A stretch of DNA of 64,000 bases from Thalassotalea euphylliae (lineage in GTDB: Bacteria > Pseudomonadota > Gammaproteobacteria > Enterobacterales > Alteromonadaceae): the NCBI RefSeq assembly GCF_003390335.1, contig NZ_QUOU01000001.1:1426001-1490000 (forward strand), in the 5' to 3' direction. Both the position numbers and the translations under genes were made by a program. Below, piece by piece: positions 51,330 through 59,656 of this stretch; the first letter of the stretch is position 1, and each line of letters starts with the position of its first letter. The notes beneath the pieces are model-generated. The model saw nothing but the letters and a program-made list of their open reading frames with translations, was not told the DNA's origin and did not search any database.

Positions 51330-51343
51330 AGCAGTAATAATAA

Positions 51344-51384
51344 AAAACAGCCTGTCGTTATCCGCCGCAGGCTGTTTTGTTTTT
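51344..51384. terminator. Bidirectional Rho-independent terminator
   Basis: AAAACAGCCTG/CAGGCTGTTTT, 11 bp perfect, with 13-nt loop; T-rich on both strands. Between argO and the convergent yqhD. Confidence 0.92.
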
Positions 51385-51425
51385 GGGGTTAAAAAGCTCA
51401 AAAAACTAAAAAAGCTAACATAGTT

Positions 51426-52577
51426 TTACAGACTGGACTCAATAACTCGGCGACTACGCTCAATGGTTACTTTCTTGCTTTCACCCATCGCGGTTTGACC
51501 GTGGCGCTCTAGCTGGGCAACTAAGGCATCAACGGCATCGCTTGCTAATTGATAATCACTTAATCGGGTTTTCATGTTAACGCGCTGGAAGAATTGCTCT
51601 GTTTTAGCGATGGCTAGACGAATGGCATCTTCCGCGTTCGACTCTTCAATTTGCCAGATACGTTTGGCGTATTGCAGTAACTTTTCCTGCTTTTCTTCGC
51701 GCATTTCCCACATCATTCTTGGCAAGATAATGGCAAGCGTTTGCGCGTGATCTAAACCGTAGAGCGCGGTAATTTCATGGCCGATACCATGCGTTGACCA
51801 ATCTTGCGGTACGCCTGCGCCAATTAAGCCATTAAGCGCCATGGTCGCGCTCCACATAACATTGGCGCGAGCATCACTGTCTGGCTCGGCAAACATCTTA
51901 GGTCCTTCTTCAATCAGTGTTTGCAAAATGCCTTCGGCGAATCGGTCTTGAACCTTGGCATTAACGCTGTAAGTGAGGTATTGCTCCATCACATGAACAA
52001 AGGCGTCGACAATGCCATTCGTGATTTGGCGCGCTGGTAAGCTGGCCATGACGCTAGGGTCTAAAATTGCAAATTTAGGTTGTACCAATGGTGAGCCAAA
52101 AGCGAACTTGTCTTTAGTGGCAAGTTTTGACACCACGGCAAAGCTGTTGGACTCCGAACCTGTGGCTGGCAGTGTCAAGACAACGCCCAGTGGCACAGCA
52201 TTAGTGACTTTGGCGTTTTTCGCTAAAATATCCCAAGGCTCGCCATCAAATTTAGCGGCCGCGGCGATAAATTTGCAGCCATCGATCACTGAGCCACCGC
52301 CCACGGCCAAAATAAAGTCTACTTGTTCGTTTTTAACCAGTTCGACGGCTTGCATGGTCGTTTCATAACTTGGGTTTGGTTCAATACCTGAAAATTCAAC
52401 AACTTGGTGCTCTGCTAGCGCATCGCAGACCTGTTGGTAGACGCCATTACTTTTAATGCTGCCACCGCCGTATGCCAGCAGCACTTTATGATTTTTATCA
52501 ATTGCTTTAGCTAATTTTGCGATTTGCTCGTTACCAAAATGAATTGCGGTGGTATTGCTATAGGTAAAATTTAACAT
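51426..52577 (-). CDS. yqhD: Iron/zinc-dependent alcohol dehydrogenase YqhD-like (NADPH aldehyde reductase)
   Basis: 383 residues (E. coli YqhD 387) with long identical stretches such as 'FSGIEPNPSYET', 'LAVGGGSVIDG', 'VLTLPATGSESN', 'LIGAGVPQDWSTHGIGHE' and 'GLDHAQTLAI'. Metal ligands Asp191, His195, His267 and His277 are present; 'YGGGS' at 36-40 binds the cofactor. The enzyme reduces toxic aldehydes from lipid peroxidation and methylglyoxal. A CRP-like site lies upstream. Monocistronic, with no LysR yqhC neighbour as in E. coli. Confidence 0.94.
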   Translation of the reverse strand: MLNFTYSNTTAIHFGNEQIAKLAKAIDKNHKVLLAYGGGSIKSNGVYQQVCDALAEHQVVEFSGIEPNPSYETTMQAVELVKNEQVDFILAVGGGSVIDGCKFIAAAAKFDGEPWDILAKNAKVTNAVPLGVVLTLPATGSESNSFAVVSKLATKDKFAFGSPLVQPKFAILDPSVMASLPARQITNGIVDAFVHVMEQYLTYSVNAKVQDRFAEGILQTLIEEGPKMFAEPDSDARANVMWSATMALNGLIGAGVPQDWSTHGIGHEITALYGLDHAQTLAIILPRMMWEMREEKQEKLLQYAKRIWQIEESNAEDAIRLAIAKTEQFFQRVNMKTRLSDYQLASDAVDALVAQLERHGQTAMGESKKVTIERSRRVIESSL

Positions 52578-52672
52578 GCTTGCCCTCGGTGCCTACTTAT
52601 CTGTTATTTAGTGATGTGCTAGTTGTTGTTGACCTGATAGTAATATGGCGCGCTTTTATAAAAGATCAATGC

Positions 52673-52688
52673 TGTGACATGTATCAAA
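52673..52688. promoter_or_regulatory. CRP-like site upstream of yqhD
   Basis: TGTGA-CATGTA-TCAAA matches the CRP pattern TGTGA-N6-TCACA in 9 of 10 defined positions, about 100 bp before the yqhD start. Confidence 0.45.
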
Positions 52689-52764
52689 GTATCTCTTGTC
52701 TCGTCTGATAACCTAGTTAGGTGCTAGCCACCAGATAAAGTGTTAGACAAAGGTAGGGGGTAAA

Positions 52765-53016
52765 ATGTCAGAGCAGCAAACGATCAAAGTACTAAAAATC
52801 TGCATCTTGATTGGCATATGCTTGTTACTGCTTGGTCATTATTTAATTAGCTACACCAATATCACGCAGTCGATGGGGATTGCCGGTATGATACTTAGCG
52901 CAGCTTGCGTTGCTTTGGGGCTGATTTTCAGTCTTCCCACTAAAATGTATCTCACGTTTTTACTGGTAACTCGTGAAAATCGCCGCAATCACCCAAGTGA
53001 TAAGCAAGAGAAGTAA
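52765..53016 (+). CDS. Small two-helix membrane protein
   Basis: 83 residues with TAGGGGG ahead of the ATG. Two membrane helices: 'VLKICILIGICLLLLGHYLI' and 'MGIAGMILSAACVALGLIF'. A polar tail rich in Arg, Asn and Lys follows. No family recognised. It stands alone between yqhD (divergent) and the GAF histidine kinase. Confidence 0.72.
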   Translation: MSEQQTIKVLKICILIGICLLLLGHYLISYTNITQSMGIAGMILSAACVALGLIFSLPTKMYLTFLLVTRENRRNHPSDKQEK

Positions 53017-53087
53017 ATCGCTTGTTTTGCTTTTGGGCGCGATCCAGTGTGTAAACGAAAAACGTCTTAAATTAGTTTGTTAATCGA

Positions 53088-53101
53088 TTGATATATATCA
53101 A
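53088..53101. promoter_or_regulatory. Perfect FNR box before the GAF histidine kinase
   Basis: TTGAT-ATAT-ATCAA is the exact FNR consensus (TTGAT-N4-ATCAA), about 130 bp before the start codon at 53230. A second palindrome, ATTATCAA-TCAA-TTGATAAT (53102-53121), abuts it, and a -10-like TAGATT follows at 53127. Confidence 0.7.
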
Positions 53102-53229
53102 ATTATCAATCAATTGATAATGAAGGTAGATTTAAAATCCGCTAAAGTGCTACGATGGCAATAAGGCACTTGCCTAAGTGTTATATAGTTATTTCAGCTG
53201 GCATCAAGTAGTTATATTAAGTAGTAGTC

Positions 53230-54660
53230 ATGACCCAAAATCCAATCTCGCTCACCTCTATTTCATTAAACGAACAAGTCGCTTACTGGCAACGTGCTAT
53301 GGAGCTAGAAGAGGGGCGCAATGAAGTATTGCGTATGGTGGCCTCTGGCAATTCACTCGAATCTGTACTTAATACCTTGTGCCAGCGAGCACAACTCTAC
53401 AACCCTGAAATGTACTGCTCGGTATTACTGCTTGATAATGACGCGAACACCTTGCATTCCATTGCTTCTTCTTCACTGCCTGATTTTTATTGCCAAGCGC
53501 TCAATGGCACAGCCATTGGTATGGGGGTTGGCTCGTGTGGCACTGCAGCGTTTATGCAGCAGCGCGTGATTGTTGAAGACATCAATACTCACCCTTACTG
53601 GGTACAATTTAAAGGGCTGGCGCTAGAAGCAGGCCTGCAAGCGTGCTGGTCTGAACCTATTATTGGGCAAGATGGCCGTGTTTATGGCACCTTTGCCATG
53701 TACTACAGCACGCCAAGTAAGCCAAACGAAGAAGATATCAAGTTTATCGAGCTCAGTGCTAATCTCGCCGCAGTTGTTTTTGAAAATGACTACAACCGCC
53801 AGCAGTTACTAGACGCGAATACTAAACTAAGCCTAACCATTGATGAACGCACTAGCGAGCTAGAAGCGACTAACAAAGCACTTGCCAATCGCATAGAGCG
53901 TCAGGCACGTCAACAAATTGCGCGTATTGAAGAAGAGAAAATGATCACGACCAATGCACTGCTGTGCGGTTTCGCACATGAAATTAGCACGCCGATTGGC
54001 AACAGCTTAACGACGGTAAGTGCCATTGTCGATAAGCTTGACTGGTTGTTTGCCGCGCTTGAAGAGGGAACCGTTTCCAAGAAAACGTTTGAGCAGCAAC
54101 TAACGCAGCTGCATCAACTTTCTGAGATTAACAAAAGTAACTTAATAAAGGCTGATACGTTGCTCAGTCAGTTCCAGCAAATGGACGCAAAGCAAGTAAA
54201 TGACGTACAACAGGCTTTTGAATTGAGTACCTTCTTTGCTGAGGTCAAGGCGAGCTTGCGTGGCGTGCTCGGTGATCATCAATTGTTTATCGACTCGCAA
54301 GAGTTACCCGTCACTTGCGTAAAAGAATGTTTGTGGCAAGTTTTCTACCAGTTGATTGAAAACTCAATCGCCCATGGTTTTGACGACAAGCGCCAAGGTA
54401 AAATCCATATCAGCGCCATGCGCAAAGGTAATGAAATTGTCATTAACTACCAAGATGACGGCTGTGGAATTGACGCGGAAAACACCGACAAAATTTTTGA
54501 ACCTTTTTATACGACACAGCGCAATAGCGACAAAATTGGCCTAGGTTTAACAACGGTTGGTAGTTTGTTAAGTAATGTCTTAAACGGTCGAATTCAGCTG
54601 CAAACCTCACCTATTGGGGTGCGCTTTGAAATTACTTTGCCGGGCGTTGAGTTGGTATAA
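53230..54660 (+). CDS. Orphan GAF-domain sensor histidine kinase
   Basis: 476 residues, no membrane segment. Residues about 40-185 form a GAF domain with 'GVGSCGTAAFMQQRVIVEDINTHPYW' (in parts), the pattern of redox/ligand GAF domains. A coiled coil spans about 190-240. The phosphoacceptor His250 is in 'CGFAHEISTPIGN', and the ATPase domain has 'FYQLIENSIAHG', 'YQDDGCGID' and 'IGLGLTTV'. No response regulator is adjacent. Cytosolic. A perfect FNR box upstream suggests control by oxygen. Cys103 in GSCG is conserved in the family. Confidence 0.88.
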   Translation: MTQNPISLTSISLNEQVAYWQRAMELEEGRNEVLRMVASGNSLESVLNTLCQRAQLYNPEMYCSVLLLDNDANTLHSIASSSLPDFYCQALNGTAIGMGVGSCGTAAFMQQRVIVEDINTHPYWVQFKGLALEAGLQACWSEPIIGQDGRVYGTFAMYYSTPSKPNEEDIKFIELSANLAAVVFENDYNRQQLLDANTKLSLTIDERTSELEATNKALANRIERQARQQIARIEEEKMITTNALLCGFAHEISTPIGNSLTTVSAIVDKLDWLFAALEEGTVSKKTFEQQLTQLHQLSEINKSNLIKADTLLSQFQQMDAKQVNDVQQAFELSTFFAEVKASLRGVLGDHQLFIDSQELPVTCVKECLWQVFYQLIENSIAHGFDDKRQGKIHISAMRKGNEIVINYQDDGCGIDAENTDKIFEPFYTTQRNSDKIGLGLTTVGSLLSNVLNGRIQLQTSPIGVRFEITLPGVELV

Positions 54661-54973
54661 ATTACCCGCTTAGCGATACCCTCTTGGGTTGACTGGGAAG
54701 CGTAAAGCTCGCCTTTACGCGGCCTCGCTAGCTTTGTTACCTGGTTTCCAATACCTTGACAGGCTTCATTGTTGTCGCGAATAGACGCCGCATCCTTATC
54801 CACTAAAGCTTTTAGAATCTGCTGGTTGCACCGCTGTTCTTACATTACTTTTTTGCACTGCTTTTTTGCGCAGATTTTTTTACGCAGATAATGGCGCGCG
54901 CCGTTTGATAGTGCGGCGGTTAAGCTGGCGGCTCAAATGTATCGACCCGGTAACTACTTCGCAACTTAGATTA
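54661..54973. other. Convergent intergenic region
   Basis: 313 bp, no gene. A GCGTAAAG/CTTTACGC hairpin (54700-54720, 5-nt loop, no T-run) lies 40 bp after the kinase stop. T-rich patches around 54845-54885 contain a repeat of TTTTTTGCGCAGAT/TTTTTTTACGCAGAT. Confidence 0.5.
54700..54720 (+). terminator. Hairpin after the GAF kinase gene, possible terminator
   Basis: 8-bp perfect stem with a CTCGC loop. Lack of a T-run makes intrinsic termination uncertain. Confidence 0.4.
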
Positions 54974-55978
54974 CTACTTGGCAACTGATAAAGAACTTCT
55001 CAATAACGGTAGGAAAACCAGTATTATCAAGCCCTGCCAGTTAAGACTTCCCCCGTGAACGTGAATTTCTTCCTCGTAGTAAATGTCAAAGTTTTCACTT
55101 TCCAGCGGCAGGGCGTATAAGCTGCTGCTTTCGTCACTGCTGTAGGTGGCAACAATATCGCTGTAGCCTACTTGATATAAGTCAATTAGCACGTCGTAGT
55201 GATCGGGCTGGTAGCCAGTTGCTAGCGTGCTTAATACTTGGTATTCATCTGCTGTTGATTCGCCGACAATCAAAAAGTCATCAGTCGTATAGAAATACTC
55301 CCAAGCACCACCATCACGGCGCAAATAGATATCGGCATAAACCAGCGCTTCGTTTACGCCATTGTAAGTGTATACATCGGCATCAAAGGTCACGCTGAAG
55401 GTACGGAAGAAACCGTCGGCGTCAATGTCGTCAAATAATTGCGTAAAACCGTCAAAAATACTGAACTCTTGACGAAAGCTACGGGCGGCTTTGACTTCAA
55501 TTTTTTGCTTGCTCTGTTGCTTGCTGCTAGGCAATTGCGCCAGACTTTTCTTGGCTTGATGGTCAGCACGCGTCATTTTCGCAACTGTAGGTAAAAGCTC
55601 CGTGGCTAAGAGCTGTCGCTTGGCATTTTCCGATAGTGTTTCAACGCCAGTGTTATCGGTTGAGTGCAGCTCACGCTTATAGCCGCTGATCGCTTTAATT
55701 TGCCGTCCGCTTGTGACGACAGGAGCCGGTGCATTGAGTAATTGATTTGCCAAGGCGTTCGCCGTATCGTTTTCAACGTTGGCGTTAATATCGTTTGCCA
55801 TACTTTCATTGGCGGTAAGTAGCAGAAAAACGAGGCACCAAATACAGGCAACGAGTTTAAACCAACGAATTTCGACGCGCTTAGCGCGACGCAACTGCTG
55901 CACGCCCGTATGTTTGTTGTCGCGAGTTCCTGCGGCAGATTGTCGGTCAGAGTGTTTAGTGCTGATTTGAATGTTCAT
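54974..55978 (-). CDS. Choice-of-anchor H exported protein with GlyGly-CTERM
   Basis: 334 residues; AGGAGG lies 6 nt before the second of two adjacent ATGs. A long basic N-region precedes the hydrophobic 'WFKLVACIWCLVFLLLTANESMA'. The middle has 'FDDIDADGFFRTFSVTFDADVYTY' and 'YQPDHYDVLIDLYQVGYSDIVAT' (in parts), typical of choice-of-anchor H proteins. The tail 'HGGSLNWQGLIILVFLPLLRSS' fits GlyGly-CTERM: GGS, hydrophobic stretch, Arg. Rhombosortase cuts such tails for type II secretion. The anchor lacks the usual RR at the end. No rhombosortase gene in the window. Confidence 0.78.
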   Translation of the reverse strand: MNIQISTKHSDRQSAAGTRDNKHTGVQQLRRAKRVEIRWFKLVACIWCLVFLLLTANESMANDINANVENDTANALANQLLNAPAPVVTSGRQIKAISGYKRELHSTDNTGVETLSENAKRQLLATELLPTVAKMTRADHQAKKSLAQLPSSKQQSKQKIEVKAARSFRQEFSIFDGFTQLFDDIDADGFFRTFSVTFDADVYTYNGVNEALVYADIYLRRDGGAWEYFYTTDDFLIVGESTADEYQVLSTLATGYQPDHYDVLIDLYQVGYSDIVATYSSDESSSLYALPLESENFDIYYEEEIHVHGGSLNWQGLIILVFLPLLRSSLSVAK

Positions 55979-56170
55979 CATATGCCTCCTGTTGCAATTG
56001 AGGCTTATTAAAACAAGTGTCAACTGAATCGTGACTGAACTTTTAATTCAGCAAATGTTCAGTTAATGCCGCCTAACCTGTGGCAAATTCGGCAAAAACA
56101 TTTCATCTGCGATTGCATTCTTTTACACTAAAGTGGTTAGTGGAAAATAAAGCAATAAAATAAGGCTGTT

Positions 56171-56455
56171 ATGACTAGGTTGGCGTTACTGGTAATTTCA
56201 TTGTGTTTACTGTTGGCAGCAGCGCCAGCGGTTGTCGCACAGCCCTACTATGACAAACAGACGGACAAGCAGGCAGGGCAGGCGCGTGCAAAGGGCATTA
56301 GCGCTTCGCAGGCAGCACAAAAAGTACAATCGCGCTACGGCGGTAAGGTGCTCAAAGTGCAGCGCTCAGGTAATGGTTATCGCGTTAAGTTGATCAAAAA
56401 AGACGGTCGTATCGTCAGTGTTTTTGTCGATGGCAGTGGCCGAATTAAGGGCTAG
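56171..56455 (+). CDS. PepSY-domain periplasmic protein
   Basis: 94 residues. Signal peptide 'LALLVISLCLLLAAAPAVVA', then 'GISASQAAQKVQSRYGGKVLKVQRSGNGYRVKLIKKDGRIVSVFVDG' (in parts), a single PepSY domain. Such small exported proteins commonly precede PhoP/PhoQ-like operons and may tune the kinase or inhibit proteases. 42 bp ahead of the response regulator on the same strand. Confidence 0.88.
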   Translation: MTRLALLVISLCLLLAAAPAVVAQPYYDKQTDKQAGQARAKGISASQAAQKVQSRYGGKVLKVQRSGNGYRVKLIKKDGRIVSVFVDGSGRIKG

Positions 56456-56497
56456 CCCTAAAACCTAAGGTCGCATAACGTTATACAGGAGTGACAG

Positions 56498-57172
56498 ATG
56501 CGTTTATTACTTGTTGAAGACGATCAACAACTGCACGAAAATTTAAAAACCTCACTAACCAATCAAGGGTTTAGTATTGATTCCGCATTCGACGGTGAAG
56601 AAGGCTTATACCTTGGTAGCGAGCATCCTTACGACGCGGCGGTAATTGATATTGGCCTACCAAAAAGAGATGGCATTTCCTTGATCACTGAGCTACGCAG
56701 GCTCGACTTTAAATTTCCCATTATCGTGCTCACTGCTCGTGATCGCTGGCAAGATAAAGTGCAAGGTTTAGATGCTGGCGCAGATGATTACTTAACCAAG
56801 CCCTTTCAGTACGAAGAATTACACGCCAGACTAAATGCCTTGATCCGTCGCAGCGCCGGCCAAGCGAGCCCTGTGCTAACTAGTGGCGCACTGAGCATTA
56901 ATACCGCCAGTCATCAAGTCTTAGTTAATGACCACGAAGTATCACTGAGCAGTTATGAGTACCGATTGATTGCTTATTTAATGCTACAGCAGGGTAAAGT
57001 GGTGTCTAAAACCAGTTTAACCGAGCACTTGTACGATCAGGATTTTGATTTGGACTCTAATGTGATTGAAGTCTTTGTCCGTCGTTTACGTAAAAAGCTC
57101 GATCCAGATGGCGAGCATAACTTTATCGAAACTCTGCGCGGGCAAGGTTACCGTTTGCGTGTGGCTGAGTAG
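56498..57172 (+). CDS. PhoP/QseB-type response regulator
   Basis: 224 residues with AGGAG before the ATG. Receiver: 'LVEDDQQL', Asp51 in 'AVIDIGLPKRDG', 'VLTARD' and Lys101 in 'DYLTKPF'. DNA-binding winged helix: 'VSLSSYEYRLIAYLMLQQGK', 'SNVIEVFVRRLRKKL' and 'TLRGQGYRL'. It forms a two-component system with the next gene; PhoP-like signalling to Mg2+ or envelope stress is plausible from the PepSY neighbour. Confidence 0.93.
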   Translation: MRLLLVEDDQQLHENLKTSLTNQGFSIDSAFDGEEGLYLGSEHPYDAAVIDIGLPKRDGISLITELRRLDFKFPIIVLTARDRWQDKVQGLDAGADDYLTKPFQYEELHARLNALIRRSAGQASPVLTSGALSINTASHQVLVNDHEVSLSSYEYRLIAYLMLQQGKVVSKTSLTEHLYDQDFDLDSNVIEVFVRRLRKKLDPDGEHNFIETLRGQGYRLRVAE

Positions 57173-57221
57173 GTTTAGTTGATTAGGCTTAGTTTGCAAG
57201 GTAAGACGGTTTAACTACTTG

Positions 57222-58640
57222 ATGACTGATTCTTCGTTAAACGCCTCAGCGGAAAAAACTCGAACGTTAAAAGTCCCTTCGTTAAAGTCTCGATTAGTGA
57301 TCAGTGCCATGGTCATGCTATTCGTGCTGTTACCGGCCATCGGACTGACGCTGGACAATGCGTTTGGCAAGCATTTATTAAAAGCCGTTGAGCAAGAGCT
57401 AACCGCACACAGTTACAGTATCTTGGCGGAAACGGATTACATCGATGGTGAGTTACTGACCCCCACTAACTTTCTGGAAAGTCAGTTTAATGTGATTGAT
57501 TCAGGTTTGTACGCGCTGATCACCGAGCTAAATTCCACTGTTGAAATTGAGACGCTAAGCGCTGCTCAAGCGGAGGAACAAAGCGGCCTTATTTGGCACT
57601 CTGACTCTGCGCTTAACATCACCGCGATCAACTCACTGCATTACCCGCCACAAGGGGAGCGAACCTTCTATCTAGTAAACTTTGCTGGGCAGGCGATGTT
57701 TGTGTCGAGTTTTTCGGTAAATTTCGCCGACCTCGACCAAGATATGCCGGTAACGCTGCACATTGCCAAAAGCCAGCAAGACTTTATGGCGGCGCAAAAA
57801 GCGTTCCGTCAGCAATTGCTCGTTTGGTTGGTGATTATTGCCGTTGTCTTTGCAGCGATAATGTGGTGGTGGCTGAGTTGGACGCTAAAGCCACTCAAGC
57901 AACTAACCACAGAGCTAAAAACCATCGAGCAAGGGGATAGTGAGTCAGTTGCTGGCCAATACCCCATGGAAGTGCAGCCAGCCATTAACCAGTTAAACAA
58001 TTTATTGAGTAACGAACAAACGCAGCGCTTGCGCTATCGCAATGCTTTAGCTAATCTTGCCCATAGTTTAAAAACGCCACTAGCAACCATCACTAGCGCC
58101 GAGGCGGTTTCCTTTGAAGTACAGCAGGAAGTGAATAAGATTAACCAAATTGTCGAGCATCAACTCAAGCGCGCACAAAGTGCTGGTCAATCGGCGTGGC
58201 GACTTAGCGTTGATATTAAACCTTGCGTTGAAAAGCTGTTAGCGGCAATGGCGAAGATCTATCGCGATAAAGCCATAGCAACAAGCGTTAATATTCCTGA
58301 ACATGCCAAATTTAAAGGTGACGGGGCCGATTTAATGGAAATATTAGGCAACCTCATCGACAACGCTTTTAAAGCGGCTAAGTCGCAAGTGGCGGTGACG
58401 GTGATTTGTCGTAGCAGCGAGGTGATAATGCAGATTGCTGACGATGGCGTTGGCATTTCGGCGGATGAACGAGACAGTATCATGCAGCGCGGCGTGCGCG
58501 TTGACACTTATGAGCAAGGTCACGGTATTGGCCTCGCGATTGTGCGAGATTTAGTGACCAGCTATCAAGGTGAAGTGCACATTAAGCAAGATCACAAGCT
58601 TGGCGGCGCTTTGTTTGAGTTGCTATTTCGCACTAAGTAG
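57222..58640 (+). CDS. PhoQ-like sensor histidine kinase
   Basis: 472 residues from the ATG at 57222 (a TTG three bases earlier is possible). Membrane helix near residues 24-44, periplasmic sensor to about 195, second helix 'LVWLVIIAVVFAAIMWWWLSW', short HAMP, phosphoacceptor His281 in 'LANLAHSLKTPLA', then ATPase boxes 'EILGNLIDNAFKAA', 'IADDGVGIS' and 'GHGIGLAIV'. The H-box 'AHSLKTPL' and domain order match PhoQ. The sensor contains few acidic clusters, so Mg2+ sensing is not assured. Confidence 0.9.
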   Translation: MTDSSLNASAEKTRTLKVPSLKSRLVISAMVMLFVLLPAIGLTLDNAFGKHLLKAVEQELTAHSYSILAETDYIDGELLTPTNFLESQFNVIDSGLYALITELNSTVEIETLSAAQAEEQSGLIWHSDSALNITAINSLHYPPQGERTFYLVNFAGQAMFVSSFSVNFADLDQDMPVTLHIAKSQQDFMAAQKAFRQQLLVWLVIIAVVFAAIMWWWLSWTLKPLKQLTTELKTIEQGDSESVAGQYPMEVQPAINQLNNLLSNEQTQRLRYRNALANLAHSLKTPLATITSAEAVSFEVQQEVNKINQIVEHQLKRAQSAGQSAWRLSVDIKPCVEKLLAAMAKIYRDKAIATSVNIPEHAKFKGDGADLMEILGNLIDNAFKAAKSQVAVTVICRSSEVIMQIADDGVGISADERDSIMQRGVRVDTYEQGHGIGLAIVRDLVTSYQGEVHIKQDHKLGGALFELLFRTK

Positions 58641-59019
58641 TTAGCTGGAATTAAGGCGCCTTTTTACACACTATTATACCAATTGAAATAACTACTTAAT
58701 CATTCAGCGAGAATTAAAAGGCTTAGAGGCACAGGTTATATGCTCCATGTATAACCTAAGTACCTACATCCATGTAGGCAAGGCATTGATTGCAGAGCAT
58801 GGTCGCTCCCCTTTTTTTGCATGGAAAGCAAAATCAATAACGCAGCATATGAGCCTTTTAAACTCGACCTTTGGGAGCGTGTCAGCGTCGCGATAATTGC
58901 GCCAAATTGATGAGATGTAGAATAACTATATCAACAAAAATTTGGCTTGTTCTCCCACCGCTGACAGCGCTCTGAATTGATCAATTAATTAATTCAATTG
59001 GTATTACCCAGAGAAGGGA
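58641..59019. other. Intergenic region filled by a MITE-like element
   Basis: 379 bp; nearly all is the element at 58676-59004. The 35 bp before it follow the kinase stop, and the 15 bp after it hold the GAAGGG ahead of the DUF998 gene. Confidence 0.7.
58676..59004. mobile_element. MITE-like element with terminal inverted repeats
   Basis: 329 bp. Left end (58676-58707) and right end (58972-59004) are imperfect inverted repeats of about 32 bp: the outer 12 (ATACCAATTGAA) are perfect, the rest has five mismatches and one gap. The flanks show a TA-like pattern consistent with Tc1/IS630 insertion. Inside are several hairpins: GGTTATA/TATAACC (about 58734-58756), CCTACAT/ATGTAGG (about 58769-58784) and a long imperfect pairing of GAGCGTGTCAGCG with CGCTGACAGCGCTC. 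No coding capacity. The element ends 15 bp before the DUF998 start. Confidence 0.72.
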
Positions 59020-59646
59020 ATGAAATTGTTAGAAATAATGGAAACCGTTGCGAGTATATCGGGCCTAGTTGCCACAGTTTGGATCACTTTAGGTGTGTGT
59101 ATTGCAGCTAAGCGTTATCCCAATTACGACCATTATCAGCAATTTTGCAGCGAACTGGGCGCCGCAGGTAGCCCAACAGAAAAATTGTCACCACGTATCA
59201 ATAATTATCCATTAGGGGCATTGTTTTGCTTGTTCGGTGGCTATATTACTGCGCAAACAGCGGCGGATATTTTCGTCATCAGCGCAGGCGTATTAGTCAT
59301 TATCCACGGTATTGGTACCTGGGTTGCGGGTTACTTTCCGATGGACAAAGACCCATACACAAAAACGCCAAGTACACACTGCAAAATTCACTCTTGGGCA
59401 GGCTTTGTTATGTTACTTGCGCTCTTGATTGCGCCACTACTCATTGCCATTGGTGGCGATGCAATTGGTTTGCCCATGTGGTTTAGGGTGGCCTCAGTCA
59501 TCTGCGTTGTACTTGCTTTTTATTACTTAGTGAAAATGACTAAAGCGGTGAAACAACAACACAATGTTGGTCTGTATCAACGAATTTCATATTGGATAAA
59601 ACTCTTGTGGCTAAGTGCGCTGTCAGTGATTTTGGCCGTTAGTTAA
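59020..59646 (+). CDS. DUF998 membrane protein
   Basis: 208 residues with about six membrane helices. 'QFCSELGAAGSP' near the N-terminus and 'AGYFPMDKDPYTKTPSTHCKIHSWAG' (in parts) are DUF998 landmarks. Family function is unknown. The ATG has AGAGAAGGG close in front. A MITE-like element ends 15 bp upstream, so promoter and mRNA leader must come from the element or from read-through out of the kinase operon. Confidence 0.82.
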   Translation: MKLLEIMETVASISGLVATVWITLGVCIAAKRYPNYDHYQQFCSELGAAGSPTEKLSPRINNYPLGALFCLFGGYITAQTAADIFVISAGVLVIIHGIGTWVAGYFPMDKDPYTKTPSTHCKIHSWAGFVMLLALLIAPLLIAIGGDAIGLPMWFRVASVICVVLAFYYLVKMTKAVKQQHNVGLYQRISYWIKLLWLSALSVILAVS

Positions 59647-59656
59647 TGTTATCGCA

